Positions 19,497 to 29,334 of a stretch of DNA of 64,000 nucleotides are shown here, piece after piece. The notes under the pieces are model-generated. The model was not told the DNA's origin and made no database searches. It saw nothing but the letters and a program-made list of their open reading frames with translations. Within the stretch, counting starts at the first letter, position 1. Every line of letters starts with the position of its first letter. Position numbers and translations under genes: made by a program. Source of the DNA: Rhodopirellula sp. (GTDB lineage: Bacteria > Planctomycetota > Planctomycetia > Pirellulales > Pirellulaceae); the NCBI GenBank assembly GCA_002689655.1, contig NZHC01000141.1, positions 63,887 to 127,886 of the forward strand, read 5' to 3'.

Positions 19497-21128
19497 TTAT
19501 CGCTGGGAGGCGACGCGATGGATCTTCTCGATGCCCATTGGCTTTCGATTGATAGGTGCGCTGCGACCAGATCTCTTTAGTTCCTGTAGCAGCGTCTGTA
19601 GTTGCCGTCGTTTGTCTGGTTTGGCAAAGTACAGGTTGGTTGTTTCGCCCGGGTCTGTGTCAAGATTGTAAAGTTGTCCGGGTGCCTCAGGCGATTTCTC
19701 AGGCAGTGCGTATTGGCGGAGTGGGGGGCGGTCATAGTTGTTTCCCCCGGAGCCAGCGTGGTCAAGGTATTTCCAGTGACGTTGTCTGAGTTGGAATTCA
19801 CCACGGAAGCTTTGCGTCAGAAGGTGTTGACGAACAGGGGTTGAGTCGTCGACAAGACCAAGCATGACGGGCATCATATCGAAGCTGTCGGTAGCGTCGT
19901 CATCTTTCAGTGTGTATCCCGTTACCGACGCCAAAGTCGCGAATAAATCGGTCGTGTTGATCATTTGAGCAGAGACCTGATGTGCAGGGATCACTGTTGG
20001 CCAGCGTGCGATCATTGGGACGCGGTGTCCCCCTTCCCAACCGTCACGTTTCATGCCGCGATACCCCCCCGAGGCATCATGCTGATGGTCGCGCCTCATC
20101 CAGTCGACATGCACGGTTTCCGCACCATTGTCTGCATTGAAAATGATGAGAGTGTTATCATCGATCCCTTGCTCACGAACCAGATCGAGCAGGCGCCCTA
20201 CCAAGACGTCGAGTTCCCAGACAAAGTCACCACGGGGGCCCCCGTTGGTAGCGTCGTTGAATTCAGGGGCAGGCAAGACGGGGGCGTGGGCGATCTGGGT
20301 TGATAGCACTGCAAAGAAGGGAGTCTTTGCATCGTCGGAACGGTGCCGTTCGATGAACGTTTTCGTTTTTTCAAAAAAAAGTAGATCCGCGTTCATGAAG
20401 TCGTAGTCAGGTGACTTCCAGCCTTCGTCATTGTCCCAAAGCCATTTGCCCCCCAAATTCGGCAATGTATTTCGTTTGTGTCTCTGGTTGGCGGGTTGTA
20501 ACACCATCCCATTCTCGATGTATACGTAGAGTGGGTCAGTATTGGGGCAGTTTGGTGTCACGAATGATTCATCGAAGCCTCGGGCATTGGGGCCGTCAAC
20601 AAGGGGGGTGCTCTTTTCGTAATCAATCAACAGTGAGTTCTCAAAGCCGCCGCCCAGTCGTTGGTTGTTTTTGTCGAACCAGCTGAGTCCCACATGCCAC
20701 TTGCCAAATACACCAGTGTGATAGCCCTGCACCCGCAGCATTTCGGCCAAGGTGAGTGTGCCAGGTTTCAGATAACTGGGGCCTCCGGGACCCTCAAATG
20801 CGCCACCGCCTCGCCCCGTTGAGCGATAAATCTGTTGCCCAGAGAACAGTCCGTAGCGTGATGGCGAACAGATGGTTGAGGGACTGTGGGCATCTGTGAA
20901 ACGTATTCCTTCTGCTGCCATCTGATCCAACCGGGGCGTTTGATAGGCGGCGCTGGGGTTGTAGCAGGAAAGATCACCGAAACCCAAATCATCAGCGTAA
21001 ACAATAATGATGTTTGGCAGGCGTGGGGCTGCTGCTACTGCGGCTGCAAAATCAACAAAAACAATGCAGGAAGCGAGCAGGGCAATAGCCGTCTTCGGTG
21101 GCAGCGGGAAGGTAGAAAAGAATGGCAT
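19497..21128 (-). CDS. type-I sulfatase
   Basis: LPNIIIVYADDLGFGDLSCYNP, TICSPSRYGLFSGQQIYRS (canonical CxPxR), GVFGKWHVGLSW, FNADNGAE. Confidence 0.94.
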   Translation of the reverse strand: MPFFSTFPLPPKTAIALLASCIVFVDFAAAVAAAPRLPNIIIVYADDLGFGDLSCYNPSAAYQTPRLDQMAAEGIRFTDAHSPSTICSPSRYGLFSGQQIYRSTGRGGGAFEGPGGPSYLKPGTLTLAEMLRVQGYHTGVFGKWHVGLSWFDKNNQRLGGGFENSLLIDYEKSTPLVDGPNARGFDESFVTPNCPNTDPLYVYIENGMVLQPANQRHKRNTLPNLGGKWLWDNDEGWKSPDYDFMNADLLFFEKTKTFIERHRSDDAKTPFFAVLSTQIAHAPVLPAPEFNDATNGGPRGDFVWELDVLVGRLLDLVREQGIDDNTLIIFNADNGAETVHVDWMRRDHQHDASGGYRGMKRDGWEGGHRVPMIARWPTVIPAHQVSAQMINTTDLFATLASVTGYTLKDDDATDSFDMMPVMLGLVDDSTPVRQHLLTQSFRGEFQLRQRHWKYLDHAGSGGNNYDRPPLRQYALPEKSPEAPGQLYNLDTDPGETTNLYFAKPDKRRQLQTLLQELKRSGRSAPINRKPMGIEKIHRVASQR

Positions 21129-21263
21129 GAGTAACCGAACTTCGCTTGGGAAAAAAGGTGGGACTCATTTGTCCGTTGACTTGAATCGCGCGTTCTACGT
21201 TTGTGTAGCGGTTCCGCCTGATTTCAGGCGTGGGACGGAATGTTTTTTCACGTGACGCTGTAT

Positions 21264-22754
21264 TCACTTTCCTGCTTGCTGCCATCTTTTCATTAATGCA
21301 ATGTTGCGTTCAATGGTTTTGGCTTTTTCAGGTTGTCTACGGCGCACCCTTTCAACGTAGGGTTTCATGTCACTGTCATACATTTTCGTGTCCTCAGCAA
21401 CACGACCCTGATCCATGGTCTCGAGTTCCCATTGGCTGAGCATTCCGCGAAATGCTCGCAAGCGTTTTTGTTGTGAAGGGGCGTGTGCAAGATTGTTGAG
21501 TTCCCAAGGATCGAGCTCGAGATTGTACAGTTCCTCAATTGGGCGTGTGTCTGCCATGATCAATGATTGTGCCGCATTGAGTTTGCCAGCAGCATGAAGT
21601 TGTCTTAGTACCGGCATGAACGGCTTTTCGTCCTTGTAATTGCAGGGCTGCAGGTAAGGTCGTTGCGGCAGGTAGTTGCGTATGTATTTGAAGTTTTTAT
21701 TTCGGATGCTTCTGATGTGATCGACGGTTTCATCGCACCGATCCCGTGCGGAAACAACGAGAGAGCGTGACTGGAAGTCGTTCGAGAACAAGGAGCGGCC
21801 CTGCATTTTTGTTGGGATCGGGATGCCAGCCAAATCCAATGAGGTTGCGGCTAGATCAATGTGAGCGATTAGGTCCTCACGTACCGACTCGGACTCTGGT
21901 AGCTTTGAGCCCCAGGCAACAAACGGAATACGCAATCCTTCTTCATAAAGAAACTGTTTTCCACGAGCATGGCTGATGCCATGGTCTGTGAAGAAGAAAA
22001 TGACGGTATTATTGAGGCAGTCATCTTCTTGCAGCTTGTTGATGATTTTTCCGACCTCGATGTCTGTATAGTTCACCGAATCGAGATAGGCGGCCCAGTC
22101 TTCACGGATCACCGGGTGGTCGGGATAATAAGGGGGCAGATCGACGATGGAGGGATCGATCGGCGTAGTTAACTCACTTCGTATCCTCGTGTAATTCGAA
22201 GGAATATTTCTGTGCTTTCCACCACTCAACTGGAACTGTGCAAAAAATGGCTGGTTCACTCTGCGACCGCTCCAGTCGACGCCGTCATAAAGGTCCTGCT
22301 TTTTATAAGCAAAATTGTAATCCTCTTTTCCCGGACGTGTACCCGCGGCATTTGCGTTGGAGGTGTAATAGCCGGCTTCACGAAACAACTGCGGAATTGG
22401 AACAACGCCGTTTGGCAGCGTGATTTTCAGGTCGCCTCTGGAGCTGCGGTGATGATGGGCACCAATGCTTGTTTGATACATGCCTGTGATGAGCGCTGAA
22501 CGGAAAGTGGAACAGACAGGTGCAGTCGCATATGCATGGGTGAATACAACGCCTTCTCTCGCAAGGCGGTCTACATTCGGAGTTGAGACGAGCGGCTCAC
22601 CTTGATAACCAAAGTGGCCAGACATGTCATCAACGAGAATCCAAACAATGTTGGGAGCGGGCTTTGACGTTGGTTGCGTGGGAGGGGCCACTGGGCCTGC
22701 TTCAGCGATGTGGGCAAAACTTGAAAGTAGCAGGATCAATAGTTGCGTTTTCAT
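21264..22754 (-). CDS. type-I sulfatase
   Basis: [70 protein letters not shown]; close relative of the 4148-5698 gene. Confidence 0.93.
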   Translation of the reverse strand: MKTQLLILLLSSFAHIAEAGPVAPPTQPTSKPAPNIVWILVDDMSGHFGYQGEPLVSTPNVDRLAREGVVFTHAYATAPVCSTFRSALITGMYQTSIGAHHHRSSRGDLKITLPNGVVPIPQLFREAGYYTSNANAAGTRPGKEDYNFAYKKQDLYDGVDWSGRRVNQPFFAQFQLSGGKHRNIPSNYTRIRSELTTPIDPSIVDLPPYYPDHPVIREDWAAYLDSVNYTDIEVGKIINKLQEDDCLNNTVIFFFTDHGISHARGKQFLYEEGLRIPFVAWGSKLPESESVREDLIAHIDLAATSLDLAGIPIPTKMQGRSLFSNDFQSRSLVVSARDRCDETVDHIRSIRNKNFKYIRNYLPQRPYLQPCNYKDEKPFMPVLRQLHAAGKLNAAQSLIMADTRPIEELYNLELDPWELNNLAHAPSQQKRLRAFRGMLSQWELETMDQGRVAEDTKMYDSDMKPYVERVRRRQPEKAKTIERNIALMKRWQQAGK

Positions 22755-22880
22755 CGTCTGCGATTTGTTGGCAGTCATTCGTGAAGGATTTGTTTATTCG
22801 GTGGAAAAAAACCGGAAACGGCTTTGAGGGTTTAAATCAGCTAGTTCGTCGGTTGGAATTTCTGATGCAGCATGATCACG

Positions 22881-24497
22881 TTAATCAGGCTTCAGGTATT
22901 TTACTTTCAGATCTCGGGGCAGTGGAGTGACTTGGTTCTTTAACGCCCACTGGTTCCATTTGGATTCCAGCTCTTCGGTTTTCTCTGGGTGCCTGCGAGC
23001 GAGATTCGTCGACTCGATGCGGTCACTTCGAAGGTCGTACAGCTCCCATGGCTGATCATCCATCGCAACTAGTTTCCACGGGCCGTCCCGAACTGCACGG
23101 TTTCCTTGATGTTCAAAGAACAATGCGCGAGCATTGTGGGGACTGTTCAATGTTGTGAACAAGTCAGTGCCAGGCAGCGGGTGGGGTCCCTTGTATCGCG
23201 ATTGTGTCACCGCAAGTATGGTTGGATAGATGTCAATCAGGTGGGTCGGTTCCATTTGAATCGATCCCGGGTTGAGCTCTGATTGATTTGGCCAATGGAT
23301 AATCGCAGGCGAAGCAACACCGCCTTCGTGGTTGAAATGTTTATAGAGTCGCCAGGGGGTGTTACAGGCGTTCGCCCAACCGGATCCAAGGCTGTGGTAG
23401 GTGCCGCGGCTTCCCATCTGCTCGAGTTCTGAGCCCTCATGCAATTTGTTTTCATTGCTGGATGTGACATCGAAGCCAAATGGATCCCATTCGAAGCAGG
23501 CTCCATTATCTGAAGTGAAGATGATCAAGGTGTTGGACAGCTGATTACGGTCTTTCAGGAACTGAATGACTCGGCCAATCTGCTGATCCATGCGGTCAAC
23601 CATGGCTGCATAGATGGCCATTCGCCGGGCGAGGTCTTTTTTTCGGGATTCTGTGAGCGTGTTCCAGGCGGGATTGGTTCCAGTTTTGGTTTCCCCGTAG
23701 TTCTTCCAGGTTGATCGTGCACTCAGCTTCGTATTCGGGGGAATGACTCCCAGTTCCTTCATTTTTACCAAGCGTTCTGTTCGCAGTTGGTCCCAACCAT
23801 TCACATAGCGTGATTTGTATTTGCGGATGACTTCCACAGGTGCGTGAAGTGGAAAATGGGGAGCATGGTAGGCAAGATAAAGAAAGAACGGTTTGTCTGG
23901 TGTCGTTCGTGCGTGATCGAGAAAGTCGAGAGCGTGGTCCGTGACGGCATCGGTCGCGTAGTAGTTTGTACGTTGGTAGTTTCGACTTCGTTGGCCACGG
24001 GGCAGTCGGGTGAGATGGTCAGGATCAAAGTAACGTTTTGCACTCACTAGGGTTCCGTAAAACTGTTCAAAACCGTGATTGGTTGGATCTGCGGTTCCTA
24101 AATGCCATTTCCCCGACATGAAGGTCCGGTAGCCGTTTTCGGACAACGTCTCGGCGAGAGTGACGGCATCTTCCGCGACACGCCCTCGATAGCCAGGACG
24201 GTCAAGATCGTTTCCCGCCATGTGTCCGAGACCGACCCGATGGGGATACTGGCCGGTCAGTAGAGCGGCCCGAGATGGGCAACATCTGCCCGTGGTGTAG
24301 AAGTGTGTCAAACGTACGCCATCGGCAGCAAGCGAATCGAGTGCTGGCGTTTCAATTTCGCCTCCAAAGCAGCCAAGATCGCTGTAACCGAGATCGTCCG
24401 CAAGGATCAGCAGGATATTGGGGCGGGCTAGTTCTTCGCCGTAGCTTGAGGCCGCTACCGTGATCACCAAGAAAACCCAAGTTAACCAACCATGCAT
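22881..24497 (-). CDS. arylsulfatase (type-I sulfatase)
   Basis: PNILLILADDLGYSDLGCFGGEIETPALDSLA, RCCPSRAALLTGQYPHRVGLGHM, FMSGKWHLG; ORF 22881-24767, start near 24497 (or 24545) more likely. Confidence 0.93.
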   Translation of the reverse strand: MHGWLTWVFLVITVAASSYGEELARPNILLILADDLGYSDLGCFGGEIETPALDSLAADGVRLTHFYTTGRCCPSRAALLTGQYPHRVGLGHMAGNDLDRPGYRGRVAEDAVTLAETLSENGYRTFMSGKWHLGTADPTNHGFEQFYGTLVSAKRYFDPDHLTRLPRGQRSRNYQRTNYYATDAVTDHALDFLDHARTTPDKPFFLYLAYHAPHFPLHAPVEVIRKYKSRYVNGWDQLRTERLVKMKELGVIPPNTKLSARSTWKNYGETKTGTNPAWNTLTESRKKDLARRMAIYAAMVDRMDQQIGRVIQFLKDRNQLSNTLIIFTSDNGACFEWDPFGFDVTSSNENKLHEGSELEQMGSRGTYHSLGSGWANACNTPWRLYKHFNHEGGVASPAIIHWPNQSELNPGSIQMEPTHLIDIYPTILAVTQSRYKGPHPLPGTDLFTTLNSPHNARALFFEHQGNRAVRDGPWKLVAMDDQPWELYDLRSDRIESTNLARRHPEKTEELESKWNQWALKNQVTPLPRDLKVKYLKPD

Positions 24498-24806
24498 CGT
24501 CAAGTGACTTGCTCCTGGTTTAATTGTGTGTGGTTCATGTAGCATGCCTTCTTGTCCAGTGCCCGCTTGGCGATGCCATATCGACGTTGTGAACGAGGCG
24601 TCATGGGAACCTAGTTCCCTCCTCAATCTTGACAGAACGGGAAACGAGCGAAGTGGGTCCCACTGATTTTTCTGCTCAATGAAAAGCGGGAATTCTTGAG
24701 TAGCAAAATTGCTGTTCTTTTCGAAGTTTACTAAATACCCTTCTTTTTTGAGTGGGTTTCGAATCAATAGGCAGCGAATTCAGTACGCCCCAAGGTACTG
24801 ATGGGC

Positions 24807-25529
24807 TTACGGTTTTTCGGTAGAAGCCTTGAGTACCGCTTTGGCCTCTTTTCCTCGGAGCGGTCGGTATTGAATATCTTTAAACTCAACCCGCATTGGC
24901 GCACCTGCATGCAATTGAAGTCCCAGCACGCCCTTTGAGAATGCTTCGGGGTGATTGTCCGTCAGTTCCATCGTGTTGACACCATTGACCTGATGTACAA
25001 GCTTGTTCCCAACGGCAACGATACGCAGGGTGTTCCATTCCCAGTCAGTCAGATTTTGCTCTGGATCCCCAATGGTAGCGATGACCTTCGCTTTACCCTT
25101 CGGACCAGCAACGGCCCGTTGAAATCGTTGAGCGATGACACCTCGGCCAGTTTTTTCGCCGTACATCATTCCGAAGTACTCAGGCTTTGGGTGTAGATCG
25201 GCTTGGTATCCCTTCAAAGCAAAGTTTTCAGGGTCCGTTAATTCGCTGCGATATTGCACGCCCGAATTATTGCCGCGAAAACGAACTTTACAGGTGAGTT
25301 CGAAGTCCGACACATCTCCACCCTGCCAGACAAGAAAGGTGTTGGGCTTCGCCGGTTTCTCCTTAGTCGTTTCACCGACAATTGTTCCGTTCTGGACGCT
25401 CCAGAAACCCGAGCGTCCTGCCCAACCATTCAAGTCCTTGCCATTAAACAGGCTTTGTAGATCCTCAGCTGAGACTACCGGCAGTACCGAAATGCAGACG
25501 AAGAAAACAAGCGAGCGGGAAATGTTCAT
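24807..25529 (-). CDS. DUF1080 (3-keto-disaccharide hydrolase-like) secreted protein
   Basis: LQSLFNGKDLNGWAGRSGFWSVQNGTIVGETT, NSGVQYRSE, NGVNTMELTDN, GVLGLQLHAGAPMRVEFKDIQYRPL. Confidence 0.92.
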   Translation of the reverse strand: MNISRSLVFFVCISVLPVVSAEDLQSLFNGKDLNGWAGRSGFWSVQNGTIVGETTKEKPAKPNTFLVWQGGDVSDFELTCKVRFRGNNSGVQYRSELTDPENFALKGYQADLHPKPEYFGMMYGEKTGRGVIAQRFQRAVAGPKGKAKVIATIGDPEQNLTDWEWNTLRIVAVGNKLVHQVNGVNTMELTDNHPEAFSKGVLGLQLHAGAPMRVEFKDIQYRPLRGKEAKAVLKASTEKP

Positions 25530-25934
25530 AATTTAGTTTCGTGACTGCTGAGATGTGTGTGGGGTAAGTTCGCCTTGGACGGCAAGGTGCTGTTGCGATG
25601 AATAAAAATAACGCGTTCCATCAGCTGGGCTTTTATTCTAACCGAAAAGAGTGTCTGGGGAGGCGGGAGTTTGCGGAGCAGGTCATTAGCGCTATTGGAG
25701 AATGAAACATGCAACAACAGGGCCTAATCATCCAACCTTGAAATGTGTGTTTTTTGGTGGGCGGACAAATTTGGTGGCGTCACGATCATATTTCAGCAGA
25801 GTTCAACGGGTTGTCGTGCGGATTCATGGGCTCGCTCTGAAGCAACGCCAGCACAATGCTCCGTGTTATACTTCTGTGCGGAAGTTACCATTCAGAAGCC
25901 CTCCAAAAGCAAATTCCGGTGGATCCTTAGCAGC

Positions 25935-28900
25935 ATGACCAAGAAAGCATCGTCGCTGAATCATCGGTTAGCGAGCTATTTTCATGATTGCCTGGCGGCC
26001 CAGACGGATTGGGCTGGATCAGTCAATGTATTTGGTCAGAAGGATGTGGCGATCTTGCCCTTGAGCGGGCTTGAACAGCAGGATTTGAATCTAGATGGAA
26101 ATGTAACTCTGCATGATGAGGAGGCTGTTGAGTTCGGCAAACGTGCGGCCATGAGGAGTAATGATTCTTCTCTAACTCTGGGCGCGTTGTTTCTGGTTGG
26201 TCGACTGCCAGCTCAGGAAGCCGGCAAATTCAAGCAAGTCTGCGCGCCAATACTTGAGGTGCCACTTGAAATAGGTGAGGCGGAGGATGGGGGAGTGGAT
26301 GTCCGGGTAGGCGAGTCAGAATTCACGGTCAACCACAGTTTGCTGGCTGAGATCTTTCAGGGTGAAGATGATGACTTGCAAGATCGTTTAGCGGACCTCT
26401 CTGAACGCGTACCAGATTTTCCAATTGATGAAAATGAAATCGAAACGTTTTGGGAACGCTTTCAAGTGATCGCGCCGGAGTTACCACTTAAGCATGAACT
26501 GCCTGTCGCTCGCCGAAGTCAATCTGCTCGTTTAAAAAAGAGGGAAGGTGGTCTAGAGAAGTCAGGTTCTGTGGGTAACTGTGAGACGGATCTCATTGAT
26601 TTTTTTCTGCCTCAAGCAGCAAAGGACGATTTTTTCAGAATTTTGCCGGCAACCGCAATCGTGCTAGGCAACAAAACGGGTCATTCAATGTCGGCTTTGA
26701 ACGAGTTGCGAATGATGCAGGACATGGACCTTAGTAAAACAGCTTTCGGTTGTTTGTTTGATCCGGACACAGCGGCCACGTGGACGCTTGACTCTCACGA
26801 ACGCAGATACCCTGATGAAGTGCGGCCCTTACCTCTAACACCTGCTCAGGCGGCCATTGTGGACAGTGCGCGCTCGGCGCCTTTGACGGTGGTCACAGGG
26901 CCTCCAGGTACAGGAAAGTCGTATACGATTGCTGCCATCATGCTGGATGCGATGCTAAATGGTCAGACAGTTTTGCTTGCATCGCAGATGGACAAGGCTG
27001 TTGAAGTGGTTGCTAGACAGGTGGAGGGCCGGGCGGGGCCGCTGTCGGTTGCCCAATCCGGTGGCCGTAAGACGCAACGGGAACTTGCTGCTAAGATCGC
27101 GAAGCTAACCGGCCCGAAGAATAATCTGGGCTATTCGGGTCAGGGGTCAATTCAGGAATGTGCGGAGTCACACTTTGAACTGACGCGTCAAAGTCAAGAA
27201 CTTGCCGATGGATTTGAAAAGTCAATTCGCGCTGAGCAGCGGTGGAGTCAACTTCACGAAGACTGCGTCCGCAGTGAGCCTTTGTTGCCTTTTGAAACGA
27301 GGCTGGTTACGACCAAAGCCCTGAAGAGGGCGACCAGGATCTTTGAGCGGAGTGTGCGGAACGAAAAGGCAGGGAAAAGCCTCATTGCTAAATGGTGGGT
27401 AGGGTGGAATCGCACCCGAGTACAAAAAATTCTGGATGTAACCACTGACCAGGCAGTGGTTCGGGACAGTGACCTGCAATTGATGATCGACTTTTATACC
27501 CTGCAACACGAAATGCAGAGTGTTGAAAGACGACTGAAGCACCCGTTTGTGGTTGACCTTGTTTGGGCACAGATTCTTGAACTCAAACAGCAGCGACACC
27601 AGTGTGCATTGGATCTCTTGCGGATGATGCGCGAACGGCGGTTGAGGAAATTGATCGATAACCAGCAGAATCGTACGTCCTTGAGAAACTTGAGCAAGTT
27701 GTTGCGTCGCCGGGATCGTAAGCTCAAAACAGAACTGAAGCGTGAAGTGGATCACCATCTGTTGACGGATGCGTTCCCCGGTTGGGCGTCAACAAACCGT
27801 GCGCTGTGCGAGGTGCTGCCAGCAAGTCCCGCGTTATTTGATGTGGTAGTGATTGATGAGGCGTCCCAATGTGATTTGGCTCTGGCGGGGGTTGCATTGA
27901 TGCGTGGGAAACGTGCGGTGGTGGTCGGTGATCCAAATCAGCTGCGTCATGTGTGTTTTCTCAGTCGAACACGTGAACAGGCATACTGCGTAAAAAATGA
28001 AATGGACGAAGCCGAACAGCGAAGGTTTCACTTCCGCCGTAGTCTGTTTGATGTGGCTGCCGACGCCGTTGAACAGCAGCACTTTTACTTGCTTGATGAA
28101 CATTTTCGGTCACATCCACACATCATCAACTTTTCTAACGAAAAGTTTTATGACGGTGATTTGAAAATCATGACAGGGCGACCGGGGAATGCAGATTCCT
28201 CGATTGAATTGCGGGAAGTGAAAGGGCAACGGGAAATCGATAGCAGTGTCAATCTGGCTGAAGTTGAGGAGACATTGGACCAAATTTCGCGTGTGGTGCA
28301 GTCACATGAAGGTGGAAAGGCGTTGTCGATTGGCGTTGTCAGCGCATTTCGGGACCACGCCGACGAAATTCAACGACGTGTGATTGAGGCCTTCACTTCG
28401 GATGTGATTTTGCGTCATGGGATGACGGTGGGGACCGCGCACTCCCTGCAAGGGGACGAAAAAGATGTCGTTATCATGACAACCTCCATTGATAAAGATT
28501 CGCACCGGGGATCTTTGCAATTTCTGGAAACGCCGAATCTATTTAACGTCGCTATCACTCGAGCTCGGAAACTTCTAGTGCTGGTAACATCAGTCAAAGC
28601 GGCGGAGCTACCCAAGGGTCTTTTAAAAGATTTTTTGGTGTATGCGCTTAATCCCGCGCAGGATGTATTTGAGGACGCAAAAAGACGGACGCCCTTTGAA
28701 CGTGGTTTAGCAGAACAATTGAAAAAGTCAGGCTTGCAGATCTGGGCGGACTTTGACGCAACAGGGACTCGGGTTCCGCTGATCGCAGGCTCGAACGATT
28801 CAAGGTTGGCGGTGATGTATGACGCCCATAAGAGGACGCCATCGGAGCCATGGGTTCAATTGGAGGAACAGTTTAGACTCGCTCGAGCAGGGTGGGAGGT

Positions 28901-28988
28901 CACACGCATTCCCCATCGCACGTTTGTTGATGACCCGAATGCGGTTAGCAAGCACATTGCGGACCGCTTGTCAGAGGTATGTTCGTGA
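25935..28988 (+). CDS. superfamily 1 (AAA_11/AAA_12-type) helicase with C-terminal Vsr/DUF559-like domain
   Basis: VVTGPPGTGKSYTIAAIM (Walker A), VVIDEASQCDLALAGVALMRGKRAVVVGDPNQLRHV (Walker B/motif III), VGTAHSLQGDEKDVVIM and FNVAITRARKLLVLV (motifs V/VI); likely start 25935. Confidence 0.88.
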   Translation: MTKKASSLNHRLASYFHDCLAAQTDWAGSVNVFGQKDVAILPLSGLEQQDLNLDGNVTLHDEEAVEFGKRAAMRSNDSSLTLGALFLVGRLPAQEAGKFKQVCAPILEVPLEIGEAEDGGVDVRVGESEFTVNHSLLAEIFQGEDDDLQDRLADLSERVPDFPIDENEIETFWERFQVIAPELPLKHELPVARRSQSARLKKREGGLEKSGSVGNCETDLIDFFLPQAAKDDFFRILPATAIVLGNKTGHSMSALNELRMMQDMDLSKTAFGCLFDPDTAATWTLDSHERRYPDEVRPLPLTPAQAAIVDSARSAPLTVVTGPPGTGKSYTIAAIMLDAMLNGQTVLLASQMDKAVEVVARQVEGRAGPLSVAQSGGRKTQRELAAKIAKLTGPKNNLGYSGQGSIQECAESHFELTRQSQELADGFEKSIRAEQRWSQLHEDCVRSEPLLPFETRLVTTKALKRATRIFERSVRNEKAGKSLIAKWWVGWNRTRVQKILDVTTDQAVVRDSDLQLMIDFYTLQHEMQSVERRLKHPFVVDLVWAQILELKQQRHQCALDLLRMMRERRLRKLIDNQQNRTSLRNLSKLLRRRDRKLKTELKREVDHHLLTDAFPGWASTNRALCEVLPASPALFDVVVIDEASQCDLALAGVALMRGKRAVVVGDPNQLRHVCFLSRTREQAYCVKNEMDEAEQRRFHFRRSLFDVAADAVEQQHFYLLDEHFRSHPHIINFSNEKFYDGDLKIMTGRPGNADSSIELREVKGQREIDSSVNLAEVEETLDQISRVVQSHEGGKALSIGVVSAFRDHADEIQRRVIEAFTSDVILRHGMTVGTAHSLQGDEKDVVIMTTSIDKDSHRGSLQFLETPNLFNVAITRARKLLVLVTSVKAAELPKGLLKDFLVYALNPAQDVFEDAKRRTPFERGLAEQLKKSGLQIWADFDATGTRVPLIAGSNDSRLAVMYDAHKRTPSEPWVQLEEQFRLARAGWEVTRIPHRTFVDDPNAVSKHIADRLSEVCS

Positions 28989-29334
28989 GGACAGATGGGA
29001 ATACTCTACGGTCGAGTGAGCTTGGCAGGGTAGGCTATCATTCGTTCATGGCTGAAAGGCCATTTCAAACTTGTTGGCCGTGTTGAAGGGCGAGGGCTGC
29101 ATTGGGAGGTGCGTCCGGTCTCAGGGGTTCTTGCGGTCATTGCGGGATCGCGCAGTTGAGTTGCCCAGCTAAGGTTGCAGGGTCCCACTGATGCCAGAAG
29201 AAGAGACTTAGGCATGCGTTGTCGGTAATCAATGTTAATAAGTTTGCCTCAGGCCGTGCGCTGCATCGTTACGATAACGCAACCACCGCCGTTGGCGGAG
29301 TTCAAACGCGTCAGTTGCCATTGCGTTAAGCTTC

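Noticed and set aside
27222-27758. 178-aa minus-strand ORF
   Set aside because: Antisense to the helicase gene; no family signal
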